Of a DNA stretch of 39,808 nt, positions 14,389-22,097 are shown piece by piece. The notes under the pieces are model-generated. The model was not told the DNA's origin, ran no database searches, and was given only the letters and a program-made list of their open reading frames with translations. Origin of the DNA: Bacteroidaceae bacterium (lineage in GTDB: Bacteria > Bacteroidota > Bacteroidia > Bacteroidales > Bacteroidaceae); NCBI GenBank assembly GCA_017464815.1, contig JAFTYI010000002.1, positions 1 to 39,808 of the forward strand, given 5' to 3'. Position numbers and translations under genes: made by a program. Every line of letters starts with the position of its first letter. Positions within the stretch are counted from its first letter, which is position 1.

Positions 14389-14841
14389 ATGGCAGAACCC
14401 TTTAATTTTGACATCAGTCTTATCTTTGCCATTCTCAATGGAAAAGTGTCGTCCGCCATCAACCGCCGGCTCATCCGGAACTTCCGGGAGAATGGGTTGG
14501 ACATCACGCCCGAGCAATGGACAGTGCTCCTCTTCCTGTGGGAGAAGGATGGCGTGTCGCAACAGGAATTGTGCAACGCCACCTATAAGGACAAACCCAG
14601 CATGACCCGCCTGATAGACAATATGGAGCGGCAAAACCTGGTTGTGCGCATTGCCAGCAAGAGCGACCGCCGCACAAATCTGGTGTATCTGACCCGGCAG
14701 GGACGTGAGTTGGAGGACCGTGCACGCATGGTGGCCAACCGCACCTTGAAGGAGGCGTTGGCAGGACTTTCCACTGAGGAGCTCCGCATCAGTCAAGAGG
14801 TGTTGAGAAAGGTGTTTTCCAACGCAAAAAGTGATTTGTAG
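14389..14841 (+). CDS. MarR family transcriptional regulator
   Basis: A 150-residue winged-helix regulator. Residues about 45-110 hold the MarR core: TPEQWTVLLFLWEKDGVSQQ, then PSMTRLIDNMERQNLV as recognition helix region and SKSDRRTNLVYLT as wing. The flanking helices form the dimerisation part. Such proteins usually repress a neighbouring gene and respond to phenolic compounds or oxidants. The nearest downstream gene is the small membrane protein at 14967, a possible but unproven target. No clear palindromic operator was seen near its promoter. Confidence 0.9.
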   Translation: MAEPFNFDISLIFAILNGKVSSAINRRLIRNFRENGLDITPEQWTVLLFLWEKDGVSQQELCNATYKDKPSMTRLIDNMERQNLVVRIASKSDRRTNLVYLTRQGRELEDRARMVANRTLKEALAGLSTEELRISQEVLRKVFSNAKSDL

Positions 14842-14966
14842 GGGGTGAAAACGGATTAAAATGGGGATTTTAAAACTTTTTTCACGGAAATATTTCGCCT
14901 TTTAGAGAATTATGCTTTCCTTTGTAGCAAGAATATAAATTAAACAAATAAAAACTAAGAATCATA

Positions 14967-15140
14967 ATGAATGCATTTTTGAAAAATTTGGGTTTGATAC
15001 TGGTGGTTATCGGCGCAATCGTCCTGATTGCATGTTTCTTCACTGGTAATGTAAATGACAATGGCTTGTTGGCAATCGGTGCTGTCTCTATTGTAGTGGG
15101 TATCATTGCCTATATTGTAATCAATAAGCACATAGATTGA
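14967..15140 (+). CDS. Small 57-residue membrane protein
   Basis: ATG 14967 to TGA 15138-15140. Two hydrophobic segments (about residues 7-26 and 34-52) are joined by a polar turn with NVNDNG, and the end is INKHID. Composition and a plausible A/T-rich leader ahead of the start suggest a real gene. I remember similar short two-helix proteins (starting MNAFLKNLG) in other Bacteroides but no function. A hairpin follows at 15167-15204. It is too short for many gene finders. Confidence 0.75.
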   Translation: MNAFLKNLGLILVVIGAIVLIACFFTGNVNDNGLLAIGAVSIVVGIIAYIVINKHID

Positions 15141-15166
15141 CCGTTCGTTGAAAGAGCGGATGCCGA

Positions 15167-15204
15167 GCGGGGATGTGTCAGGACTGAAAGTGACACGTCC
15201 CCGC
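15167..15204. terminator. Hairpin after the small membrane protein
   Basis: GCGGGGATGTGTCA (15167-15180) pairs with TGACACGTCCCCGC (15191-15204) with one G-T pair and a 10-base loop. Only a short T-rich tail (TTGTTG) follows, so it is a moderate terminator candidate. Confidence 0.6.
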
Positions 15205-15257
15205 TTGTTGCATGTCATGGGGTGCCAGGAGCAAAGGGGGTATCAAAAATAAATTTA

Positions 15258-15348
15258 GGCACGGATTTCACGGATTAACACGGATTTTTGTTTCAAATTT
15301 ACCCTCGGTCGAGTATAATTTATCCGTGTAATCTGTGAAATCCGTGCC
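15258..15348. repeat. CACGGAT inverted-repeat element, copy 1
   Basis: GGCACGGATTTCACGGATTA at the left is answered by its near reverse complement ending in AAATCCGTGCC at 15348. Inside each arm the motif CACGGATT recurs at about 10-base steps. A second copy with the same arms is at 23839-23916. These elements are dispersed in Bacteroides genomes as I remember them. Confidence 0.8.
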
Positions 15349-15423
15349 CAAAAAATAAATAGAGTCATTTCCTTGGCACAGCCCCAATCAAATGATGTCA
15401 TCAACGGGGTGGAGGAGAGGGGG

Positions 15424-16125
15424 TCACTCTGTGTCGGGGGTGATGAGCTTGTAGCCCTTTCCGTGGATGTTGATGATTTCGATGGAGTCGTCGTCCTTCA
15501 GATGCTTGCGCAGTTTGGTGATGTAGACATCCATGCTGCGTGCGTTGAAGTAGTTGTCATCAATCCAGATGGTCTTCAAGGCAAAGTCGCGCTGCAGAAT
15601 CTCGTTGGCGTGGGCACAGAGCAATCCCAACAGTTCGCTTTCCTTGGTGGTGAGCTTGGTCTGCTTTTCGCCGTCGAAGGTGAGCAGTTGCTTCTGGGTG
15701 TCGAAGACGAAGCGTCCGATCTTGTACACGGTGCTCTCCTTGTTCTTCTTGCCTCTTACGCGGCGCAGGATGGCTTCGATGCGGAAGGTGAGTTCTTCCA
15801 TGCTGAAGGGCTTGGTCAGATAGTCGTCGGCGCCAATCTTGAATCCTTCGAGGATGTCTTCCTTCAGTGTCTTGGCCGTCAGGAATATGATGGGGATTTC
15901 CGTGTTGGCCGCACGAATCTCTTGTGCAAGCGTAAAGCCGTCCTTCTTGGGCATCATTACGTCGAGCACACACAGGTCGTACTTGTTCTTCAAGAACGAT
16001 TTGTAACCAGCTTCGCCATCAGGACACAATTCTGTATCGTAGCCTTTGGCCTGCAAATACTCTCTAAGAAGCATGCCAAGATTCTCGTCATCTTCGCATA
16101 ATAAAATACGCATTTTTTCGTCCAT
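15424..16125 (-). CDS. rprY: Response regulator RprY (OmpR/PhoB family)
   Basis: A 233-residue two-domain regulator. The receiver domain (about 5-120) has acidic ED at 11-12, phospho-acceptor Asp55 in LCVLDVMMPKKDG and the conserved lysine in FLTAKTLKED. The C-terminal winged helix (about 135-230) has the OmpR pattern ending in YITKLRKHLKDD and GKGYKLI. It is 4 bases behind the kinase gene rprX, so the pair form one operon. RprX/RprY were described in B. fragilis; the regulon includes stress and sodium-related functions as I recall. Confidence 0.9.
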   Translation of the reverse strand: MDEKMRILLCEDDENLGMLLREYLQAKGYDTELCPDGEAGYKSFLKNKYDLCVLDVMMPKKDGFTLAQEIRAANTEIPIIFLTAKTLKEDILEGFKIGADDYLTKPFSMEELTFRIEAILRRVRGKKNKESTVYKIGRFVFDTQKQLLTFDGEKQTKLTTKESELLGLLCAHANEILQRDFALKTIWIDDNYFNARSMDVYITKLRKHLKDDDSIEIINIHGKGYKLITPDTE

Positions 16126-16129
16126 ATAG

Positions 16130-17677
16130 TTAATTTTTTAGTAAAGGTAATGCAATAATGAATTTGGTGCCTACGCCCACTTCGCTCTCGGCACGGATGG
16201 TGCCTTTGAGGTCCTGTATGATCTTCTTGACGTAGGCCAGGCCGAGGCCGAAGCCTTTCACGTCGTGCAGGTTGCCGGTGTGGACGCGGTAGAACTTATC
16301 GAAGATTTTCTTCAGGTCTTCCCGCTTGATGCCGATGCCGTTGTCCTGGATGGAGATGAGCAGTCGGCCCGGTTCGTTCCAGGTGCGCACGTTGAGCAGC
16401 AGCTCTTCATCGGGGCGCTTGTACTTCACGGCATTGTCCATCAGGTTGAAGATGACGTTGGTGAAGTGCATCTCGTCCACAAATATCATGGGGTCTTCGG
16501 CTTCAAGGCTGGAGGCTATTTTGCCGTCGTGCTTCTCCACCTTCAGGGCAAAGGTGTTGATGACTCCGCTAATCAGTTCGTTGGCGTCGATGTCCTTCAT
16601 CTTCATCGTCACCTTCTGACGCTCGAACATGGACATCTGCAACACCTTCTCGACCTGGAAACGCAGGCGCTTGGTCTCGTCGTTGATGACGCCGGAGATG
16701 TGTTGGAACATCTGTGGCGACTTGCCTACGGTGGGATCCTGCAACATCTGGGCAGCCAAGGAGATGGTGGAGATGGGGGTCTTGAACTCGTGCGTCATGT
16801 TGTTGATGAAGTCGTTCTTTATCTCGGTCAACTTCTTTTGCCGGAAGATGACGACGATGGTGAAGATGAAGGTGATGAGCAACACCACCGTGAAGATGAG
16901 CGACGGAATCATGAAGCGTACGGAGCTGAAGATGTAGTCGTTCATGGTGGGGAAATGCACCTTCAGGATGCCCATCTTGGCAGGTGGGTCCTCGGGGAAC
17001 AGCTCGCGGGTGTAGGAGTACTCTTCGCCCGCCTCTTCATAGTCGGAGCAACGGTATACCTCGCGCCCGTATCCGGTGGAGACGGTGAAGTGGAAGGGGA
17101 GGTCAATGCCGTTGTCCAGCAGTTCTGATTTCAGGTCGCCTCCCAACTTGCTGAAGTCGATGCGGCGTTCCAATGGCTTGTTGCTGGTGGTGCGCATCAT
17201 GGTGTAGACGGCCTCCTCAAGCAGGTTGCGTTGGTAGACGTATTTGTCCTTGATGATTTCGCGCTGCAGCTGCAGGCTTTGTGAGAAACTGCTGTTGTTC
17301 ACACCCTTGCTTTTGGAAATGACAGCCTTGGGGGAGAGCGAGGGGCTGGTGATGGCCATGCGCATGCGGAACATGGAGATGCCGTCGTAGCTGTGATAGC
17401 TGCTCTTGAACTTGATGACGTTCATCGAGTCGCCTGCCGTTGCGTAACCCGTGTCGGCCATAGCGATGGTGCGCTCCACGTCTCTTTGCAGGAAGCGGTA
17501 CGTCTCGTCCAACTCCAAGTTGCGGGCAGCTTTGGTCAGACTGCGTGCAACGGATTCGTCGAACTGCTCCTTGCGCATCTTCACCATTTCCTCGATGTAG
17601 CTCACCTGTAAGTAGAGCAGGCAGAGGAAGGAGATGCCCATGACTATACCTAATGTCCAAATCGTTGACTTTTTCAT
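16130..17677 (-). CDS. rprX: Sensor histidine kinase RprX
   Basis: A 515-residue membrane kinase. Transmembrane helices lie at about 6-28 and 265-287, with a large periplasmic sensor region between. The H box reads MTHEFKTP near residue 295, and the N box NLMDNAVKY, G1 DNGIGI, F-box FDKFYRVHTG and G2 GFGLGL follow. The start is MKKSTIWTLG (17677) rather than the longer frame at 17713, since a TTG-N20-TACCTTTG promoter lies just upstream. That promoter is so close to the ATG that the mRNA could be nearly leaderless. Confidence 0.9.
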   Translation of the reverse strand: MKKSTIWTLGIVMGISFLCLLYLQVSYIEEMVKMRKEQFDESVARSLTKAARNLELDETYRFLQRDVERTIAMADTGYATAGDSMNVIKFKSSYHSYDGISMFRMRMAITSPSLSPKAVISKSKGVNNSSFSQSLQLQREIIKDKYVYQRNLLEEAVYTMMRTTSNKPLERRIDFSKLGGDLKSELLDNGIDLPFHFTVSTGYGREVYRCSDYEEAGEEYSYTRELFPEDPPAKMGILKVHFPTMNDYIFSSVRFMIPSLIFTVVLLITFIFTIVVIFRQKKLTEIKNDFINNMTHEFKTPISTISLAAQMLQDPTVGKSPQMFQHISGVINDETKRLRFQVEKVLQMSMFERQKVTMKMKDIDANELISGVINTFALKVEKHDGKIASSLEAEDPMIFVDEMHFTNVIFNLMDNAVKYKRPDEELLLNVRTWNEPGRLLISIQDNGIGIKREDLKKIFDKFYRVHTGNLHDVKGFGLGLAYVKKIIQDLKGTIRAESEVGVGTKFIIALPLLKN

Positions 17678-17682
17678 GCTTG

Positions 17683-17713
17683 CAAAGGTAACATGGTCTT
17701 TTATGATGACCAA
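17683..17713 (-). promoter_or_regulatory. Promoter of rprX-rprY, very close to the start codon
   Basis: On the minus strand a TTG is followed by 20 bases and TACCTTTG (complement of 17683-17690). Only five bases separate this box from the ATG at 17677. Confidence 0.65.
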
Positions 17714-17881
17714 TAGTGGTTAACATGTTTTAGAACCATATTTTTGTTTATTAACGTAATGCGCATTTTTGGTTAATATTATGGCTACTTAAACAATTGA
17801 AACGCCTATTTGTTTGCAAAAATAATACAAAATTAAGAGCAGACAGCTAAAAAGATGGGACTTTTTTAGCAAATGTTATTA

Positions 17882-17917
17882 AAAAAGCCGCCATCTTTTA
17901 ACAGAAGGCGGCTTTTT
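17882..17917. terminator. Bidirectional terminator after the EF-G2 gene
   Basis: AAAAAGCCGCC (17882-17892) pairs with GGCGGCTTTTT (17907-17917). A- and T-runs at both ends make it work both ways. It ends the EF-G2 transcript 24 bases after the stop. Confidence 0.9.
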
Positions 17918-17940
17918 GGGGGATGAAATGTATCTAATCG

Positions 17941-20100
17941 TTAATCTTCGTTCGTCTGATTAGCTTCGAATTCCTTCATCAGCTTATCCTGTACGTCACC
18001 GGGTACAAGTTCGTAGCTGGCAAACTTCATGATGAACGAAGCGCGTCCGCCGGTGAGTGAACTGAGCGAAGTGGAGTAAGAAGACATCTCCTTCAAAGGT
18101 ACACGGGCAATCAGTTTCTCGTATCCGTTTTCGCTGCTCATACCCATAATCATGGCGCGGCGTCCCTGGAGGTCACTCATCACATCACCCATCTTGTCGC
18201 TGGGAACGAATACCTCTACGTCGTAGATGGGCTCCAAAATCTTCGGACCTGCATTGCGGAAGGCTTCGGCAAATGCCTGACGACCTGCCAGCATGAAGGA
18301 GAGTTCGTTGGAGTCAACCGGGTGCATCTTACCATCGTAAACGATAACGCGCACGTCGCGGGCATACGAACCTGTCAGCGGACCTTGCTCCATACGGCTC
18401 ATCACACCCTTGAGGATGGCAGGCATGAATCGGGCATCGATAGAACCACCCACGATACTGTTGACGAATACCAACTTGCCACCCCATTCGAGCTGCACTT
18501 CCTCGGTACCCTTCACGTTCATCTTGTACTCCTGACCACCGAACTTATAAGTGTCGGGGGCGGGCATGCCTTCGTAGTAAGGCTCGACGATGAGGTGTAC
18601 CTCACCGAACTGGCCGGCACCACCTGACTGCTTCTTGTGACGGTAGTCGGCACGGGCTGCCTTGGTGATGGTCTCGCGATAAGGAATGCGCGGCTCGTCG
18701 TACTTGATCTGAATCTTTTCGTTGTTCTCCATTCTCCACTTCAGCGTGCGCAGGTGGAACTCACCCTGTCCGTGAACGATAATCTGACGAAGTTCCTTGG
18801 ACTGCTCAACAACCCATGTGGGGTCTTCCTCGCGCATGCGGTTGAGGGCTGCCATCATCTTTTCGGTCTCACTCTCGTTCACAGCCTTGATGGCACGTGA
18901 ATATTTGGGGTTAGGATATTTGATGAAGTTGAAGCGGTTGTCGCAATCCTTGCCGTTCAATGTGTTGCCTGTCTTCACATCTTTCAGCTTCACGGTACAG
19001 CCGATATCACCGGCACGCAGTTCCTCAACCTTGATGCGGTTGGCTCCTGCACAGACGAACATCTGTGACATACGCTCCTTCGAACCACGATCGGCATTGG
19101 TCAGGTCATCGCCTTCGCGAACCACACCGCTCATCACCTTGAAGTACTGTACATCACCGATATGAGGCTCAACGGCTGTCTTGAAGAAGTAGAGTGATGT
19201 GGGACCATCGGCTGTGGGCACGATTTCAGCGCCACGGGTGTTGAATACCTTCGGCATTTCGTCCACGAAAGGAACTACATTGCCCAAGAACTCCATCAGA
19301 CGGCGTACACCCATATCCTTGCCAGCACATACGCAGAAGACGGGGAACATGCCGCGTGAGGCCAATCCCTTGCGGATGCCTTCGCGCATCTCATCTTCAG
19401 TGAGTGAATCCTGTTCGAAGAATTTCTCCATCAGACCTTCGTCGTTCTCGGCGGCAGCCTCTACGAGTGCCTTGTGCATCTCCATAGCCTTGTCCATCTC
19501 CTCGGCAGGGATTTCGCTGATAGTGGGCGCACCACCTTCGGGACCCCAAGAATATTTCTTCATCAGCAACACGTCGATGACGGCATTGAAGTTTGGGCCT
19601 GTCTCCAACGGATACTGTACGGGCACCACCTTTGAGCCGTAGATGCTCTGCAACTGTTCGAGCACATTGTCATAGTCGCACTTCTCGTTGTCCAACTGGT
19701 TTACGAGGAAGATGACCGGCTTGCCCAACTTCTCGGTATAGCGGAAGTGGTTCTGAGTACCTACCTCTACACCGTACTGTCCGTTCAGCAACAGGATGGC
19801 CGTGTCGGTCACATTCAGGGCTGTCATGGCTGCACCCACGAAGTCATCACTTCCCGGGCAGTCGATGATGTTCAACTTCTTGCCGTTCCACTCAACGTGA
19901 TACACGGTGGAGAACACCGAGTAACCATATTCTTGTTCTACAGGGAAGTAGTCGCTCACCGTATTCTTGGCGGTGATTCTTCCGCGACGTTTTATAATAC
20001 CACTCTCAAAGAGCAACGCTTCAGTGAGAGTGGTTTTACCTGCACCGTCATTACCCAACAGGGCAATGTTCTTGATTTCACTTGTCTGATATACTTTCAT
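17941..20100 (-). CDS. fusA2: Elongation factor G paralogue EF-G2
   Basis: A 719-residue protein with all EF-G domains: GTPase, domain II, and domains III-V with FGEVHLIVEP and GRRAMIMGM. The GTPase motifs are unusual: G1 is GNDGAGKT (16-23), G3 is DCPGSDDF (80-87) where normal EF-G has DTPGHVDF, and G4 is NQLD (134-137) for NKxD. Loss of the catalytic histidine and the G4 lysine fits the B. thetaiotaomicron EF-G2 (BT2167), reported to support translocation without GTPase activity and to be needed for gut colonisation under carbon limitation. The rpsF...rprXY neighbourhood agrees with that locus. The main fusA is expected elsewhere. Confidence 0.92.
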   Translation of the reverse strand: MKVYQTSEIKNIALLGNDGAGKTTLTEALLFESGIIKRRGRITAKNTVSDYFPVEQEYGYSVFSTVYHVEWNGKKLNIIDCPGSDDFVGAAMTALNVTDTAILLLNGQYGVEVGTQNHFRYTEKLGKPVIFLVNQLDNEKCDYDNVLEQLQSIYGSKVVPVQYPLETGPNFNAVIDVLLMKKYSWGPEGGAPTISEIPAEEMDKAMEMHKALVEAAAENDEGLMEKFFEQDSLTEDEMREGIRKGLASRGMFPVFCVCAGKDMGVRRLMEFLGNVVPFVDEMPKVFNTRGAEIVPTADGPTSLYFFKTAVEPHIGDVQYFKVMSGVVREGDDLTNADRGSKERMSQMFVCAGANRIKVEELRAGDIGCTVKLKDVKTGNTLNGKDCDNRFNFIKYPNPKYSRAIKAVNESETEKMMAALNRMREEDPTWVVEQSKELRQIIVHGQGEFHLRTLKWRMENNEKIQIKYDEPRIPYRETITKAARADYRHKKQSGGAGQFGEVHLIVEPYYEGMPAPDTYKFGGQEYKMNVKGTEEVQLEWGGKLVFVNSIVGGSIDARFMPAILKGVMSRMEQGPLTGSYARDVRVIVYDGKMHPVDSNELSFMLAGRQAFAEAFRNAGPKILEPIYDVEVFVPSDKMGDVMSDLQGRRAMIMGMSSENGYEKLIARVPLKEMSSYSTSLSSLTGGRASFIMKFASYELVPGDVQDKLMKEFEANQTNED

Positions 20101-20343
20101 GATATGTATGAATTATGATGTTAATATTACGTCTTAGACGCGGTTAAAAACTCTTCTTTTTCAAAACGGAGCGCAAATTATAAAATATTATGCGAATGAC
20201 CAATTATTTTCGGGGTGTTTCAAAACTATGTTTTATAACATGTTTTTTCTGTTTCTTTCGAAGACACAACGGGTTAGCTGCTTTTGGAGGAATCTTTCCG
20301 GTGGTTTTTTAAGGAATATTAAAAGACAAAAGCTTGTCGTTAT

Positions 20344-20440
20344 GCCTCATTTTGCAAACACCAGTGTGCAGTTTGCCTCCTTTTTGCCACATGTTTCCTG
20401 CGATGGGAATCGCTTCGCCGGGTGGCTGTCATGGATTTTC
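20344..20440 (+). pseudogene. Possible decayed copy of the hemW 5' end
   Basis: The frame here reads SFCKHQCAVCLLF and then RWESL; the HemW start reads PFCKHRCAYCGFF and then EWREAYV. At DNA level the ATTTTG-AAACACC-GTGTGC-TTGC blocks are shared at 23 of 29 positions. It lacks a start and stops within 60 codons. It may be a relic of a tandem duplication or a chance match. Confidence 0.35.
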
Positions 20441-20585
20441 CCTTATACCTTATTTATATATACGCGTGTAGGTGGTTGGGTGCAGAACTCAGGCGTCCGC
20501 AAACCGTCATTTGATGATGATGCCCTTCTCTCCTCTCTTGTGTGGGAAATCCGGCTAAAAGGTTGCGTGTGTCAATGAATTGCGC

Positions 20586-20593
20586 TACCTTTG
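20586..20593 (+). promoter_or_regulatory. -7 box for hemW
   Basis: TACCTTTG at 20586-20593, 52 bases before the ATG at 20645. Confidence 0.65.
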
Positions 20594-20644
20594 CGGCATA
20601 AAGTAAGTTTGTGAATCAACCATAAAGGAAAACAATACTGATTG

Positions 20645-21778
20645 ATGGCAGGAATTTATCTTCATATCCCATTTTGTAAACACCGGTGTGCGTATTGCGG
20701 CTTTTTTTCATCTACCGACGTGGAGTGGAGGGAGGCGTATGTCAGCGCCCTGTGTCGCGAGTTGGAGATGAGAAGACACTATGCCGGAGATGAGTCCATA
20801 AGTACGGTTTACCTTGGTGGAGGCACTCCGTCGCAACTCTCGCTGGAGCAATTGGAACGGTTGTTTGACCAAATATACAAGGTGTATAGGGTGGAAACCG
20901 ATGCGGAGGTCACCTTAGAGGTGAACCCTGACGATCTCAGGGATGAGTATGCATCAGCCTTGGGATGTTCCTTGCCCATCAATCGGTTGAGCATGGGGGT
21001 GCAGACCTTCAACGACGAACGCCTGCGTTTCTTGAAACGGAGGCATACGGCTGCTCAAGCCATTGAAGCGGTTGAGCGTTGTCGGCGCTATGGATTCAGC
21101 AACCTCAGTGTCGACCTGATTTACGGCTTGCCCGGTGAAACGTTGGGAGAGTGGGAACACGACTTGTGTCAAGCCCTCTCGTTGAACGTGCCTCACTTGT
21201 CGGCTTATCATCTGACGTATGAAGAGGGAACACCTCTTTGGCAATGGAAGAGCCAAGGGAAGGTCGACGAGGTGGACGAGGAGGTCAGTGCTGCCATGTA
21301 TGCCATGTTGGTGGAGCAACTCACGCGGGCGGGGTATGAACATTACGAAATTTCCAACTTCTGTCGGCCAGGGATGGAATCGCGTCACAACAGCAGCTAT
21401 TGGAAAGGTGTCCCCTACATAGGGTGTGGCGCAGCAGCCCACTCTTTCGATGGGAAGTCGCGCCAATGGAATGTCTCTTCTATACCTTATTATATAGAGG
21501 GCATCCGCGCGGGAGAACCACAGGTTGAACGTGAAGAGCTGGACCTCAATACCCGATACAACGATTACTTAGTCACGGCCATGCGCACTCGCTGGGGAGC
21601 ATCACTGGAGATGTTGAAGACCGGTTTCGGCACTGCATTGCATGACTATTGCCTGAGAATGGCCCGTCGCCACATCAGGAATGGCCTCTTGCAGATTGAT
21701 GGCGATGCGCTGCATTTGACGGAGAAGGGCGTATTCCTCTCCGACGGCGTCATCAGCGATTTGTTGTGGGTCGAGTAG
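20645..21778 (+). CDS. hemW: Radical SAM heme chaperone HemW
   Basis: A 377-residue radical SAM protein. The 4Fe-4S motif CKHRCAYCGF has Cys11, Cys15 and Cys18; GGGTPS (about 60) and VNPDD near 97 are SAM-binding motifs; GVQTFNDERLRFLKRRHTA is typical of HemN/HemW. HemW lacks the extra N-terminal part of true HemN and is now seen as a heme-transfer chaperone rather than a coproporphyrinogen oxidase. The start is ATG 20645; a TTG three bases earlier is unlikely. It is monocistronic, with a -7 box 52 bases upstream. Confidence 0.92.
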   Translation: MAGIYLHIPFCKHRCAYCGFFSSTDVEWREAYVSALCRELEMRRHYAGDESISTVYLGGGTPSQLSLEQLERLFDQIYKVYRVETDAEVTLEVNPDDLRDEYASALGCSLPINRLSMGVQTFNDERLRFLKRRHTAAQAIEAVERCRRYGFSNLSVDLIYGLPGETLGEWEHDLCQALSLNVPHLSAYHLTYEEGTPLWQWKSQGKVDEVDEEVSAAMYAMLVEQLTRAGYEHYEISNFCRPGMESRHNSSYWKGVPYIGCGAAAHSFDGKSRQWNVSSIPYYIEGIRAGEPQVEREELDLNTRYNDYLVTAMRTRWGASLEMLKTGFGTALHDYCLRMARRHIRNGLLQIDGDALHLTEKGVFLSDGVISDLLWVE

Positions 21779-21838
21779 AGGAAGTGTGAGAAACTTATAA
21801 CAAAACTAATATCTCCTTTACATGAGCACTAAGCATAC

Positions 21839-21898
21839 AAGCATCTGTGATGCGATAAACGGTTTTCAGTCAAACATAAAAGCGCATCGCAGATGCTT
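21839..21898. repeat. 16-bp stem, 28-base loop hairpin after hemW
   Basis: AAGCATCTGTGATGCG (21839-21854) pairs with CGCATCGCAGATGCTT (21883-21898) with one G-T pair. No T-run follows. It may be a repeat-type element rather than a terminator. Confidence 0.75.
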
Positions 21899-21908
21899 AT
21901 ACTCAGCA

Positions 21909-21931
21909 CATCCTCATTTCAAATGAGGATG
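21909..21931. repeat. Perfect 23-bp palindrome
   Basis: CATCCTCATTT (21909-21919), one C, then AAATGAGGATG (21921-21931). It could be an operator or the tail of the preceding hairpin element. Confidence 0.7.
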
Positions 21932-21980
21932 GACGGAAAGTGATTGGGCGTGTTTCGGACAAACTCGTTTTTTGTTCCGT

Positions 21981-22093
21981 ATTACCAAAAAATGCCGTAA
22001 AGGGCAAAAAATGGTAATAAGGTTTGGTCGTCAGAAATAATAGTGATACCTTTGCATTACCAAAAAATGCCGTAAAGGGCAAAAAATGGTAAT
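21981..22093. promoter_or_regulatory. Two identical 38-bp palindromic repeats bracketing a promoter
   Basis: The 38-bp sequence ATTACCA ... TGGTAAT occurs without a mismatch at 21981-22018 and 22056-22093. Inside each arm lie TGCC and GGCA, so each copy is a bulged palindrome. Exactly between the copies is a good promoter, TTTG 22023-22026, 20 bases, TACCTTTG 22047-22054. The second copy begins one base after the -7 box, so the transcript would start inside it. Confidence 0.9.
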
Positions 22094-22097
22094 AGAG

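Larger units (their letters stand above)
20118..20640. other. Long intergenic region with hemW-like remnant
   Basis: A 520-bp stretch between fusA2 and hemW. Near 20150-20180 it holds A/T-rich DNA from which fusA2 is probably transcribed. At 20344-20440 one frame resembles the start of HemW (see findings). At 20586-20593 there is a TACCTTTG box for hemW. A 116-codon open frame at 20228-20578 has poor composition and no RBS context, and I do not call it. Confidence 0.6.

Noticed and set aside
20228-20578. 116-codon open frame upstream of hemW
   Set aside because: No promoter or family resemblance, odd composition, and it overlaps the hemW-like trace in another frame.
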